Positions 1-13,566 of a DNA stretch of 64,000 bases are shown here, piece by piece. This DNA is from G965197715 sp965247615. GTDB lineage: Bacteria > Chloroflexota > Dehalococcoidia > Lucifugimonadales > UBA1127. Where the stretch lies: positions 62,001 to 126,000 of the forward strand of contig OZ252022.1 in NCBI GenBank assembly GCA_965247615.1, written 5' to 3'. Numbering within the stretch: the first letter of the stretch is position 1; the number at the start of each line of letters is the position of its first letter. The position numbers were made by a program, and so were the translations under genes. Under the pieces are notes generated by a model. That model was not told the origin of the DNA and did not search any database. It saw only the letters and a program-made list of their open reading frames with translations.

Positions 1-496
1 GATGCCCCAGGGTTTCAGCGACCAGCTTCGCCTGTTGCACTTCTGTGACGATGGCGAAGCTCTCGTCATACACGGGCCAGGGCTCCGCCGCCAGGGCGGC
101 GTCCGGCGCATGGATCACGGGCAGCACGGGCTTTCCCGCGATGCCGAAGATGGTGCACCACTTCTGATGGGTGTGGATCACGGAACCCACCTCAGGGCGG
201 CGCTTGTAGATCTCCGTGTGCAAGCACCATTCCGACACCCTGGTTGTGAACTCCTCGCCCACCTCAATGACGTTGCCCTCCAGGTCGATGATCATCAGGT
301 TCTCCGCCTGGACCCGGTCCATGCTCACGTGGGGCCTGGCTTTGATGATGACCTGGTCCGTTCCGGGTATGCGCGCGCTGACGTGGCCCAGGTATGTGGT
401 GAGGCCGTAATGGTGTAGGAGCCGGTTCCCCAGGGCAACCTCCTCCTTCATGGCCGCGACAGCTTCCGCCGACGGCACTCCGTGACCTTGAGCCAT
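1..496 (-). CDS. Class II aldolase/adducin-family protein (3' end outside window)
   Basis: The reading frame starts at an ATG at 496, preceded by a strong AGGAGGGG site, and stays open to the window edge, giving about 165 residues without a stop. It has the class II aldolase pattern: a Glu in SEW (residue 89) followed 19 residues later by HTH (His108 and His110), the spacing of the catalytic Glu and zinc-binding His residues in the L-fuculose-phosphate aldolase/ribulose-phosphate epimerase family. Members cleave or epimerise sugar phosphates or decarboxylate/aldol-cleave small hydroxy-acids using zinc. It is the last visible gene of a minus-strand set with an amidohydrolase and a LigB-type dioxygenase, so a role in processing ring-cleavage products is possible but not shown. 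The third zinc His lies beyond the edge. Confidence 0.85.
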   Translation of the reverse strand, partial: MAQGHGVPSAEAVAAMKEEVALGNRLLHHYGLTTYLGHVSARIPGTDQVIIKARPHVSMDRVQAENLMIIDLEGNVIEVGEEFTTRVSEWCLHTEIYKRRPEVGSVIHTHQKWCTIFGIAGKPVLPVIHAPDAALAAEPWPVYDESFAIVTEVQQAKLVAETLGH

Positions 497-660
497 TATT
501 CCCCTCCTGATACGTGACCAATCCCATGGGCCATCTGTTCCGAGCCTACTGAAGCGGCGCGCGTTCCGGGTGGTGGCAGCGGCTCAAGCGCCCCTCACAG
601 CTGCTCACTCAGAGCGGGCTATTCCCCCTCCCCGTCGCCGAAACCGGACCATCACATGGC

Positions 661-678
661 ATCCCCCCAAGGGGGGAC
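661..678. terminator. C6/G6 hairpin downstream of the amidohydrolase gene
   Basis: Arms at 662-668 and 671-677 (TCCCCCC / GGGGGGA) are perfectly complementary with almost no loop. The hairpin lies just after the stop of the amidohydrolase gene on the minus strand. It has no clear U-tract, so termination is only a possibility. Confidence 0.35.
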
Positions 679-696
679 AAACAGTTCGGGCGCGTC

Positions 697-1854
697 TCAA
701 GCAAGCTTCAGCGCCCTGGCGATGTTCCCGCCGAGGATGTTCTCCTTGTCCTGGTCGGATAGACCTTCCATCTCCATGAGCCCGGCCGCCGTCGTCGGGT
801 AGGTGGATGGAGGGTGCGGATAGTCGCTGCCGATAACGAAGTTGTCGCTGCCGATGGCCGCCACGGCGTTAGGCAGACAGAACTCGTCAGGCTCCACAGC
901 CACCCAGCAGCTATCCTTGATGTACTCGCTGGGCGCCCTCGTGATGCGTGCGCACTGGGGTTCCACCTTGTAGACGCGGTCCAGCGTGTACATGAGCCAC
1001 GGAAGCCAGGAGCCGCCCGCCTCGAAGAAGCAGAACCTCAGGTTAGGGAACTCCTTGAGGACACCGCCCAGAGTCAGGCTGGCCATACCCACCATGTACT
1101 CGAAGGCGAAGCCCAGGTAGTTGCTGACGTGCATCCTGCGAAGCCGGTCCCCGCCCAGGGTATGGGTGGTGGGGATGTGGTCGTTGACCTGGCAGGCGAA
1201 GGGGTTGTGATGAACGTAGAGCAGGGCGTCCAGCTCCGCAACGGCCTCCCAGAAGGGGTACAGCTCAATGGAGTCGTAGTTGCGTCCCACCCAATTCCCA
1301 TTGATGGTGATGGCGCGCAGCCCCAGCTCCTCTACGGCGCGGCGGGCCTCCTTGGCAGACTCCTCGACGTCTGCGAAGGGAACGATGGCCGTCCCAATGA
1401 ACCGGTCCGGGCGCTTGCGCTGCGCGGCGGCAGAGGCGTTGTTGAAAGCCTTGCAGATCGCTAGCCTGACCCCGGGGTCAGGCAGCCTGGCGACGGGAGA
1501 GCCGAAGGGATTGGCGAACACGCCATCCGGGATGAGCACCTGCATGTCGAATCCCGTTTCAAGCAAGAGCTCGGCCCGATCGTCCACGTTGCCGTGGCCC
1601 ACAGGTTGGCCGGCGCGGCCAGCCTGTGCCGCCTGGGTGAGGGACGACACGCTTCCCGTGCGCTGACCGGCGACCGTTGCGCCGAAGCCACCGCGGCGTG
1701 CTGCCGGGTCCATGAAGACGCCGGCGTCCCGCAGGATCATGTCCAGGGCTCTTTCCGAGAAGCCGGGGAGCAGCTCCTTGAGGTCGCCGTAGTCGGACAT
1801 GGGGTGAAAATGGCTATCGGCGTCGATCTTCTTCGCCTTGACGGCGGTGGTCAT
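697..1854 (-). CDS. Amidohydrolase-2 family metal-dependent hydrolase
   Basis: The protein has 385 residues from the ATG at 1854, which follows an AGGAGGT site; a longer upstream open frame is not needed. The N-terminus carries the family's first metal motif, DADSHFHP (His15, His17). Further metal-site candidates are the HHN stretch in the middle (YVHHNP) and GSDYPH near residue 345, where Asp is the usual final ligand. This is the TIM-barrel family of ACMSD (2-amino-3-carboxymuconate semialdehyde decarboxylase), 4-oxalomesaconate hydratase and 5-carboxyvanillate decarboxylase, which act on aromatic acids or ring-cleavage products. Its neighbours, a LigB-type extradiol dioxygenase and a class II aldolase, support such a role. 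The exact substrate cannot be told from sequence. Confidence 0.85.
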   Translation of the reverse strand: MTTAVKAKKIDADSHFHPMSDYGDLKELLPGFSERALDMILRDAGVFMDPAARRGGFGATVAGQRTGSVSSLTQAAQAGRAGQPVGHGNVDDRAELLLETGFDMQVLIPDGVFANPFGSPVARLPDPGVRLAICKAFNNASAAAQRKRPDRFIGTAIVPFADVEESAKEARRAVEELGLRAITINGNWVGRNYDSIELYPFWEAVAELDALLYVHHNPFACQVNDHIPTTHTLGGDRLRRMHVSNYLGFAFEYMVGMASLTLGGVLKEFPNLRFCFFEAGGSWLPWLMYTLDRVYKVEPQCARITRAPSEYIKDSCWVAVEPDEFCLPNAVAAIGSDNFVIGSDYPHPPSTYPTTAAGLMEMEGLSDQDKENILGGNIARALKLA

Positions 1855-1957
1855 GTGACATACCTCCTGTATTGCCCGCGGCAGTGTGCCCGCAGCGCCG
1901 CTTGTGCGGGTTGGCGATCGTTGGCCGCGGCGCCCCAAGGTGCGCTGCGGCCGGACG

Positions 1958-2728
1958 CTACGCGACGGGCAGGGGCTCTATCTTGCCCTCGGCGATCTCC
2001 TGTAGCCGCTCCTCGGAGACAGGAAAACCGAACATCTCGTTGCGCATACGGAGCCGCTGCTGGCAGATGGCGCTCACCATGTCCCGCACTCGCTGCCAGT
2101 CCTCCGGCGTCTTGGCCGCCTCGGGGACCTCACCGGCGCCGTGCTCCTGGTGTTCCAGCTCATCGGTGTACACCTGGGCGCAGACCCCGGCCACCTTCTC
2201 CAGGAAGGGGTCCCCCGTGAGCTTCATGCCAACCAAGAAGATGGCTGAGCGCCCGCCCTCCGTGAAGTCAATAGCGGCCTCGCCCAGGTCCCCGGCCGTC
2301 TCGCGGCAGTGGGAGCGCACCTGCTGAAGCTTGCGGTCCTCGAGGGTCTGGTAGTTGGGCAGCCCCTGGAAATCGATCTTCTCGCCGGACAGCTCCTCCA
2401 GGAGGTCGGCGAACATGGCGTAGTGGCTGAACTCCTGGTGGAGGACCAGGGCCGTGCGGAGGAACTCCTCGCGGCCAACCTGGCTCTCCAGCCTGGCGTG
2501 CTGCTCCCGGAGCCGCTCCACAAGGCCGAGGATGATGCCGCCTGGGTTGGCCAGGAGGCCGGAGCCGTACATCTCCTTGTACACCTGGAGGCGCAGCCAT
2601 AGCAGGTGCTCCTCCTTGGAGCGCGGCCTCTGGAAGAAAGCGGACACGATCTCCGCCTCGCCGGCCCAGTACCGCTTACCGAGCTCGGCCAGTTCCTCTG
2701 ACTCCCTTTGAATCTCTGGTTGGTCCAT
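1958..2728 (-). CDS. Ferritin-like (putative di-iron) hypothetical protein
   Basis: A 256-residue, helix-rich, acidic protein starting at the ATG at 2728 behind CAGGAGTG. I do not recognise a named family. Two E-x-x-H elements (KEEH early and QEFSH in the middle), plus DELEHQEH towards the C-terminus, resemble the carboxylate/histidine iron ligands of ferritin-like four-helix bundles, so a non-haem di-iron oxidase/oxygenase-like fold is inferred. There is no signal peptide or membrane segment. It sits between the LigB dioxygenase gene (64 nt upstream) and the amidohydrolase gene (103 nt downstream) on the same strand, so co-transcription is likely. It could supply an oxidation step or handle iron for the dioxygenase; neither is shown. 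Confidence 0.6.
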   Translation of the reverse strand: MDQPEIQRESEELAELGKRYWAGEAEIVSAFFQRPRSKEEHLLWLRLQVYKEMYGSGLLANPGGIILGLVERLREQHARLESQVGREEFLRTALVLHQEFSHYAMFADLLEELSGEKIDFQGLPNYQTLEDRKLQQVRSHCRETAGDLGEAAIDFTEGGRSAIFLVGMKLTGDPFLEKVAGVCAQVYTDELEHQEHGAGEVPEAAKTPEDWQRVRDMVSAICQQRLRMRNEMFGFPVSEERLQEIAEGKIEPLPVA

Positions 2729-2792
2729 CCTCACTCCTGTTCGCCAACGGAGCATGGGGGCAGCGCGTGATTGCCGCCACCCAAGACGTGGG

Positions 2793-3779
2793 CTAGCTCC
2801 ACTTGGCGAAGGCCATGGCGCAGCCGGTCCCGGCCGGCGATCGGTAGCACGGGACGTAGTCGAACAGATCCATGTCCAACTCTTCCGCCGCTCCCGAAAC
2901 GACAAGCCAGTTGCGGGTCTCCGAGGTGCCTGCATTGAGGCGTTCCCGCGGCAGGGCCGAGAGCGTATCCGCGTCGTTCTCTTTCATGGCCTTGAGGCCT
3001 CTGCGGTCCAACTCCTCGTCAACGACGAAGTGGCTGAGCCCGCCGGAGGCGATGATCCCCACCCGGGCGTTGCTGTCCCAGGACTCTACGGCGTTGCGCA
3101 GGGCCCGGCCCAGCTCATAGCAGCGCTTGGGGGTGGGCTGGTTGGGCGGGAAATAGGTGTTCAGCATAATGGGGATGGTTGGAACGGCGCTCCCGTTCAT
3201 GATCCGGTTGTAGACGAAGCCGAATGCGTGGCCAATGCCCTGTCCCTCTACTAGGTAGCGGGAGTGGGCGACGTCGAAATCCTGGTCGATGAACGACTCG
3301 ATGAGATGTCGGCCAAGGCCTGCCTCTACGGGGTAGCGCTTCTCCTCATGCCCGTAAGCCCAGGCAGCCACACGCGCGGCCTCCGGGGCCTGGTCGGAGA
3401 CCTCTCTGGGCTTGCCAAGGACGGAGTCGCCCCAGTAGACGCAGATTGCGGGCATGTTGTCGTTGTGGATGATCTCGTCCTGGTCGTCGCCAACCATGAT
3501 GAGCACGTCGGGGGTTTCGGCGGCGAAGGTCTCCGCAACCTTGGCGATGCCGCGCTGGTTGGCGTCATGCCTGGCTTGCATCTTCTCCGGCGTGATTTCC
3601 TTCACGATGTACGAGTCCGCTTGGGCGAGGAGCTCCTCATAGGTGAGGAGGGTCCCGTCCCGGGGCGAGAACAGGTTGGTCCTCCGTGTATCACCCTCTG
3701 CCCTTAGGTGCCACTTCTCGGGGGGGGTGTTGAGCTGGGGGCTGTGAGATGTGCCCAGCCCCAGTACGAGCTTCGCCAT
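2793..3779 (-). CDS. LigB-type class III extradiol ring-cleavage dioxygenase
   Basis: A 328-residue protein of the protocatechuate 4,5-dioxygenase beta/gallate dioxygenase family. These enzymes open catechol-type rings with O2 at a mononuclear Fe(II). The N-terminal GTSHSP motif places His12 as the expected first iron ligand; VGDDQDEIIH (around residue 100) and ASGGLSHF (around residue 240) match other conserved active-site segments. The ATG at 3779 follows GGAGAAGAGGG. The gene is first in a minus-strand group with a ferritin-like protein, an amidohydrolase and a class II aldolase, an arrangement reminiscent of meta-cleavage catabolism. No separate alpha (LigA) subunit is visible. A non-catabolic member of the LigB superfamily is possible. 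Confidence 0.85.
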   Translation of the reverse strand: MAKLVLGLGTSHSPQLNTPPEKWHLRAEGDTRRTNLFSPRDGTLLTYEELLAQADSYIVKEITPEKMQARHDANQRGIAKVAETFAAETPDVLIMVGDDQDEIIHNDNMPAICVYWGDSVLGKPREVSDQAPEAARVAAWAYGHEEKRYPVEAGLGRHLIESFIDQDFDVAHSRYLVEGQGIGHAFGFVYNRIMNGSAVPTIPIMLNTYFPPNQPTPKRCYELGRALRNAVESWDSNARVGIIASGGLSHFVVDEELDRRGLKAMKENDADTLSALPRERLNAGTSETRNWLVVSGAAEELDMDLFDYVPCYRSPAGTGCAMAFAKWS

Positions 3780-3830
3780 CCCTCTTCTCCTTCCATGCCT
3801 TTTTCTATCGTGCTTACGAGATTACTGCTT

Positions 3831-3859
3831 GATTACCACAGCACCCTTTGGCGTGTCAA
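3831..3859 (-). promoter_or_regulatory. Candidate promoter of the dioxygenase cluster
   Basis: A perfect -35 hexamer, TTGACA, on the minus strand (3854-3859) is followed after 17 nt by a poor -10, GTAATC (3831-3836), about 50 nt upstream of the dioxygenase start. Only the -35 is convincing. I see nothing else in the 364-nt gap 3780-4143. Confidence 0.35.
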
Positions 3860-4143
3860 TACGAGGCTCGGAGTGCGGCGGCAGCACAAGCGGCCGAGCG
3901 CGCCCAACCCCGGCGAACGCGCCCGGTGCTTCAGGCGCTGCTCTGGTCTTCTCTCTTCGGGCAGGCCCCCCTTTGCAAGATTGCCTCGCTCATCCCCCTC
4001 CGGGAGGATCTCTTCCGGCATGCACCCAACCGACCAGCCGTGCAGGCGCTTCCGAGCTATTGCCTCCCCAGGCCCCAGACACCCCTGGCGGGCGAGAATC
4101 GCGGTGTGGGGGCGCAACTGGACGGGCCTGTGGAGCGTTGCCC

Positions 4144-5599
4144 CTAGACCCACGCCTTCAGGTTGACGCTGGGGAGGCTGGTCGCCCCCATGAGGTACTT
4201 GTCGATGCAGTGGGCGGCCTGCCGGCCCTCGGCAATGGCCCACACCACCAACGATTGTCCCCGTGCCATGTCGCCCGCGGCGAAGACTCCCGGCACGCTG
4301 GTCATCCTATCGTCATTTGTCTTCACGTTGCCGCGGGGGTCCAGCTCCACGCCCAACTGCTCCAGCATCCCCTCATGCTGCGGGTGGATAAACCCAAGGG
4401 CGAGCAGCACCAGCTCCGTCTCGATCTCGAACTCGCTGCCGGGGACCTCGTTCATGGTGGGGCGGCCAGATTCGTCGGGTGGTCCCCACTCGATGCGCGC
4501 GCCATGGAGCTTGTGCACGCGGCCCTCGGCGCCGGAGAAGCTCTTGGTGAGGATGCTGAAGTCCCGGAGGCCGCCCTCCTCATGGGCGTGGGAGCTGCGA
4601 AGGATGAGGGGCCAATAGGGCCATGGGTTGTTGTCGCGCCGGCCCTGGGGCGGCTCCGGGAGGATCTCGAACTGATAGACAACCTCGGCGCCCTGGCGGT
4701 GGGCCGTGCCCAGGCAGTCGGAGCCGGTGTCGCCGCCGCCGAGGATGACAACGCGCTTCCCCTCGGCCGAGATGCGCTCGTTGGACGGCGCCTTTTGGCC
4801 AGTGTTCAGGCGATTCTGCTGAGTCAGGAACTCCATGGCGAGGTGAACGCCGCTGAGTTCCTCGCCGGGGATGTTGAGGCGCCGGGCTACCGTGGACCCT
4901 CCGGTCAGGCAGATGGCGTCGAATTCGCTCTGGAGATCGGAGACCGGTACGTTGACACCCACGTTGGCGCCGGTCCGGAAGACGACGCCCTCCTCTGCCA
5001 TGACCTCCACCCTGCGCCGCACCACGCCCTTGTCCAGCTTGAAGTCCGGGATGCCCAGGGTCAGCAGTCCGCCGATTGACTCGTCCCGCTCGAAGACGGT
5101 GACCCGGTGTCCGGCGCGGTTCAGCTGCTGTGCGGCGGCGAGGCCGGCGGGGCCGGAGCCCACGACGGCGACCTGCTTGTCCGTGCGCTCACGCGGCGGT
5201 TCGGGCGTGATCCACCCCTCGCTGAAGCCCCGGTCGACGATGGCCTTTTCGATGTGCTCGATGGTGACGGGCTCTTCGTTGATGGCGAGCACGCAGGAGG
5301 CCTCGCAGGGCGCGGGGCAGATGCGACCGGTGAACTCGGGAAAATTGTTGGTGGCGTGGAGGGCGTCCAGGGCATCCTTCCATCGCCCTTTGTAGACCAT
5401 GTCGTTCCAGTTAGGAATGAGGTTTCCCAGGGGGCAACCCCGGTGGCAGAATGGGAGGGCGCAGTTCATGCACCGCGCGCCCTGGTTGCGCGCCTGCGTC
5501 TCGGCCCACTCCTCGTAGAACTCACGAAAGTCCCCGATGCGTTCGGCGGCGGCACGGCGCCTGAGGGGCTCCCGCTGGAACTCCATGAAGCCGGTGACC

Positions 5600-5607
<8 letters not shown>
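4144..5607 (-). CDS. gltD: Glutamate synthase (NADPH) small subunit
   Basis: GltD passes electrons from NADPH through FAD and Fe-S clusters to the GltB large subunit, which makes two glutamates from glutamine and 2-oxoglutarate. The N-terminal region has the Cys-rich Fe-S segment (CMNCALPFC then GCPLGN, and CPAPCEASC). Two dinucleotide-binding motifs follow, VVGSGPAGLAAA for FAD and ILGGGDTGSDC for NADPH, and AAGDMARG lies near the end. I chose the GTG at 5607 because it yields the usual VGKVTGFME start and overlaps the gltB stop by 8 nt, implying translational coupling. That gives about 487 residues, the normal family length. It is the last gene of the nitrogen island. Confidence 0.93.
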
Positions 5608-10147
<4,540 letters not shown>

Positions 10148-10378
10148 CGAAAGCTCCTCACGCGGCCAGGCAGATGCGTGCGCTGCCAGGCCGTTTTGAC
10201 TGCCTATTTCACGTATCCTAGTGTATTCATCCCTCGGAGGAAAGGCGTCGACCCTATGCCGTGGTCACGGCGCGGCGTAGTCAACGCGATTGGCTCCTTC
10301 TCCGCCCTGTCCTCCCTGAACCTTGTTTGGCCAGCTACTTCTTCGCTCCCCGCGTGCTTGGTTGGCTTGCAGCCGAGC

Positions 10379-11719
10379 TTACAGCTTTGGGAGGTAACGT
10401 TGGACCTCGCTGTCCGTCACCTCTGCCCGGTACTTGTCCCACTCAATGCGTTTGTTGGTCAGGAGCATGGACAGCACGTGCTCCCCCAGGGCTTCGTGGA
10501 GCAGGTCGCTGTCCTCGGCCGCTTGCATGGCCTCCAGCAGGGTGCCGGGCAGGGAACCGATGCCCCTGATGGCGCGCTCCGACTCGCTGATGGAGAACAC
10601 ATCCTCCTCCACGGGCGGCGGCAGCGGGTATTCGCGCTGGATCCCAGCCATGCCCGCGGCCAGCAGGACCGAGAAGGCCAGGTAGGGGTTGCAGGCCGCA
10701 TCCGGCGCGCGGTACTCCAGCCGCACGGAGTCCTCCCGGCCCAACTTGTACGCGGGGACGCGGATCAGGTCCGACCGGTTGACGCTGGCCCAGGAGATAT
10801 GGACCGGCGCCTCATAGCCGGACACCAGCCGCTTGTAGGAGTTCACCCACTGGTTCGTGATCAGTGCGGTCTCACGCGCATGGCGAAGCAGACCGGCCAT
10901 GAAGCCGCGGGCCAGCGCTGAGAGCTTCAGAGGGTCGCCGGCGTCATAGAATGCGTTGCCCCCGCCCCGGAAGAGGGACAAGCCCAGGTGCATCCCGGAG
11001 CCGTTCATGCCCGCCGCCGGCTTGGGCATGAACGTGGCGTAGACGTCATTGCTCAGCGCCACCTCCTTGATGACGAGACGGGAGGTGATGACGCTGTCCG
11101 CCATGGTGAGGGCATCCATGTACTGAAGCACGATCTCATGCTGACTGGGGGCGGCCTCGTGGTGGGAGTACTTAACCGGGATGCCCATCTCCCCCAGGGT
11201 GAGGACCGTTTCCCGGCGCAAGTCCGTGCTGTCGGCAGCGGAGGACTGATCGAAGTATTCTCCCTGGTCCAAGGGCGAGGCGGAGTTGGCGTCCCTGAAG
11301 TAGAAGTACTCCAGCTCCGGCCCCACGTAGAACACGAAACCCAAATTGGCGACGCGCTCCAGATTCCGCTTGAGCACGTAGCGGGGGTCTCCCGCGAAGG
11401 GCTCTCTCAGAGGAGTAAGCACGTCGCAGAACATGCGGGCCACGGCCTTTTCCCGGGGCCGCCAGGGAAGGATGCGGAATGTGGTGGGGTCCGGCAGGAG
11501 CACCATGTCCGACTCATCCACGCGAGCAAACCCCTGGATGGACGAGCCGTCGAAGCCGACGCCTCGTGTGAGGGCGTCCTCCAGCTCCTCCACGGTCGTG
11601 GCGACGCCCTTGAGGTGCCCCAGGATATCGGTAAACCAGAGACGCACGAACTTGACGTCGTTCTCCCGCGCGCTGTGGAGGACGTAGTCAATAGCTGCCC
11701 TGTCGTGTTGCACTGCCAT
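10379..11719 (-). CDS. glnA: Glutamine synthetase, GSI-alpha type
   Basis: A 446-residue type I glutamine synthetase (ATP-dependent ligation of ammonia to glutamate; a dodecamer in this family). Conserved sites include FDGSSIQGF, the metal-binding GPELEYF, HHEAAPSQHE, NGSGMH, NSYKRL and EYRAPDAACNPYLAF. It lacks the roughly 25-residue insertion and the Tyr adenylylation segment of the beta type. GSI-alpha enzymes are usually feedback-inhibited rather than adenylylated. It has its own strong promoter at 11807-11836 and is separated from the upstream GSI-beta gene by a terminator. It may be the main assimilatory enzyme or a specialised paralog; sequence alone does not decide. Confidence 0.92.
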   Translation of the reverse strand: MAVQHDRAAIDYVLHSARENDVKFVRLWFTDILGHLKGVATTVEELEDALTRGVGFDGSSIQGFARVDESDMVLLPDPTTFRILPWRPREKAVARMFCDVLTPLREPFAGDPRYVLKRNLERVANLGFVFYVGPELEYFYFRDANSASPLDQGEYFDQSSAADSTDLRRETVLTLGEMGIPVKYSHHEAAPSQHEIVLQYMDALTMADSVITSRLVIKEVALSNDVYATFMPKPAAGMNGSGMHLGLSLFRGGGNAFYDAGDPLKLSALARGFMAGLLRHARETALITNQWVNSYKRLVSGYEAPVHISWASVNRSDLIRVPAYKLGREDSVRLEYRAPDAACNPYLAFSVLLAAGMAGIQREYPLPPPVEEDVFSISESERAIRGIGSLPGTLLEAMQAAEDSDLLHEALGEHVLSMLLTNKRIEWDKYRAEVTDSEVQRYLPKL

Positions 11720-11806
11720 CGGGACTCCCTGGTGCTCCTCGCCGGCTTACCGCCGCCGGCGCAAAGATTGCGAATGAGTGAGCAGGCCGGTGAGAGCGAA
11801 ATGGAA

Positions 11807-11836
11807 TTATAGCGAGGCTCTTCCCGCTATGTAAAG
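11807..11836 (-). promoter_or_regulatory. Promoter of the GSI-alpha gene
   Basis: On the minus strand TTTACA (11831-11836) is followed after 18 nt by a perfect TATAAT (11807-11812). The expected start is near 11800, giving a leader of about 80 nt. A GCCGGC inverted repeat lies in the leader close to the start codon. Confidence 0.7.
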
Positions 11837-11889
11837 GCGTGGGGTTCCCGCTCCCGGCAGCGGAAAGGCTCTGTCCGCGGCACCTCACG

Positions 11890-11934
11890 AAAGAAAGGGG
11901 AGGGGCCTGCCCCGCAGTAGAGGCGGCCCCTCCC
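11890..11934 (-). terminator. Terminator of the GSI-beta gene
   Basis: A 10-bp perfect stem (11898-11907 with 11925-11934, gggaggggcc/ggcccctccc) and a 17-nt loop lie 19 nt after the GSI-beta stop. On the minus strand the stem is followed by CCTTTCTTTC, a moderately U-rich tail. It separates the two glutamine synthetase genes. Confidence 0.6.
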
Positions 11935-11952
11935 TTGGCTGCGGAGTAGGCC

Positions 11953-13461
11953 CTACGCGTCGAAGTACAGGAAGAACTCGTGGGGGTGGGGCCGCAGGCG
12001 CATGGGGTCCACCTCTCGGCTGAACTTGTAGTCCACATAGGTGTCAATGAGGTCCTGGGTGAACACACCGCCTTCCAAGAGGAACGCGTGGTCACGCTTC
12101 AGGGCGTTCAAGACCTCCTCCAGGCTGCCCGGAGTCTGCTTGATGCGCCGAGCCTCCCGGGGGGGCAGGTCGTACAGGTCCTTATCGAGGGGCTCACCGG
12201 GGTGGATCTTGTTCTTCACGCCGTCCAACCCAGCCATGAGCATGGCCGCGAAGGCCAGGTAGGGGTTGCACGTGGGGTCGGGGGCGCGGAACTCCACGCG
12301 CTTAGACCGCGGGTCGTTGAAGTAGGCAGGTATGCGGGCGCAGGCGCTGCGGTTGCGCTGAGAGTAGGCCAGGTTCACCGGCGCCTCGTAGCCCGGCACC
12401 AGCCGCTTGTAGGAGTTGGTCGTCGGCGCGCAGAAGGCGAGGAGGGCGGGGGCGTGGCGCAGCAGCCCGCCGATGTAGTACAGGCCAAAGTCCGATATCC
12501 CAGCGTACCCCTCGGGGTCCGAAAACAGGTTGTCGTTCCCCTTCCAAATGCTCTGGTGGACGTGCATGCCGGAGCCGTTGTCGCCGAACACGGGCTTGGG
12601 CATGAATGTGGCGACCTTCCCGTGCGCCCGGCAGATGTTCTTGGTGATGTACTTGTACACCATGACGTTGTCCGCCATGCGGGTAAGAGCATCGAAGCGC
12701 ATGTCGATCTCGGCCTGGCCCCCCGTCGCTACCTCGTGGTGGTGTTTTTCCACGTGGATGCCGAATTCCCGCAGCGCCATGGAGATCTCGGACCGGAGGT
12801 CCTGCATCGTATCGAACGGCGGCGTCGGGAAGTAGCCCTCTTTGGGCCGCGGCCGGTACCCCAGGTTGAATTCGCCTGTGAGGCTCTCTTCGGCACCCGA
12901 GTTCCATATCCCTTCGTCGGAGTCCACAAAGTAGTAGCCGCTGCGTGCGTTCTGGTCGAAGCGCACGGAGTCAAAGACGAAAAACTCCAACTCCGGGCCC
13001 CAGTAGCTGACGTCGCCGACCCCGGAGCTGCGCACGTACTCCTCCGCCTTCTGGGCGATGTAGCGTGGGTCCCGTGGATAGCGAGCGGGCTGGTTGGGCC
13101 CGGCGCCGTGGGGGTCCACCACGTTGGTGATGATGCTCAGCGTGGGGATCTCGAAGACCGGGTCGATGACAGCGGTGACGGGGTCAGCCACCACGAGCAT
13201 GTCGCTCTCTTGGATCTGCTGGAAGCCGCGAATGGACGAGCCGTCGAAGCCCGTCCCCTTGGTGAAGAGACTCTCGTCGAACTCCTCCAGGGGCACGGTG
13301 AAGTGCTGCCACGTCCCCGGAAGGTCGCAGAACTTCAGGTCGATCATCTGGATGTCGTTCTGTTCCACCATGCGCATCACGTCGGCGACGCTGGATGGGC
13401 GCGCCTTCACAGGTCCCGTGCTGGCGGCGGCGCGTGAAGCCCTCTGTCCCCTCGTAGTCAT
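11953..13461 (-). CDS. glnA: Glutamine synthetase, GSI-beta type
   Basis: A 502-residue type I glutamine synthetase. It has the beta-type insertion (roughly residues 190-215, GAEESLTGEFNL onwards). It also has the LYDLPPREA segment, whose Tyr is the adenylylation site in enterobacterial and actinobacterial GlnA, so control by a GlnE-type adenylyltransferase is possible; no glnE is in the window. Catalytic motifs are FDGSSIRGF, GPELEFF, HHHEVATGGQAEID, NGSGMHVHQS, NSYKRLVPG and EFRAPDPTCNPYLAF. The ATG at 13461 follows GAGGAGG and gives an Ala/Arg-rich extension of about 25 residues compared with the usual 470. Upstream lies a six-unit 11-bp-phased array resembling GlnR boxes. Confidence 0.95.
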   Translation of the reverse strand: MTTRGQRASRAAASTGPVKARPSSVADVMRMVEQNDIQMIDLKFCDLPGTWQHFTVPLEEFDESLFTKGTGFDGSSIRGFQQIQESDMLVVADPVTAVIDPVFEIPTLSIITNVVDPHGAGPNQPARYPRDPRYIAQKAEEYVRSSGVGDVSYWGPELEFFVFDSVRFDQNARSGYYFVDSDEGIWNSGAEESLTGEFNLGYRPRPKEGYFPTPPFDTMQDLRSEISMALREFGIHVEKHHHEVATGGQAEIDMRFDALTRMADNVMVYKYITKNICRAHGKVATFMPKPVFGDNGSGMHVHQSIWKGNDNLFSDPEGYAGISDFGLYYIGGLLRHAPALLAFCAPTTNSYKRLVPGYEAPVNLAYSQRNRSACARIPAYFNDPRSKRVEFRAPDPTCNPYLAFAAMLMAGLDGVKNKIHPGEPLDKDLYDLPPREARRIKQTPGSLEEVLNALKRDHAFLLEGGVFTQDLIDTYVDYKFSREVDPMRLRPHPHEFFLYFDA

Positions 13462-13566
13462 GAGTCTGTCCTCCTCGTCAATTGGTGCCCCATGAGCGGC
13501 GGCGGGCCAGAGACTCTCAGCATTGAAGGCGTCCCGGGAGCCGCCTACTCAGGATGGGGCCTTTGT

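Noticed and set aside
3751..5079. A 442-codon plus-strand frame over the 5' gap and gltD
   Set aside because: Most of it mirrors gltD; the part in the gap has no ribosome site or recognisable sequence.
10195..10223. TTGACT-N17-TAGTGT promoter-like element on the plus strand
   Set aside because: The -10 is poor and no plus-strand gene follows; the flanking genes are on the minus strand.
10148..10378. Possible GlnR-type boxes upstream of gltB
   Set aside because: Only scattered GTnAC-like words were found, without the 11-bp phasing seen upstream of glnA.
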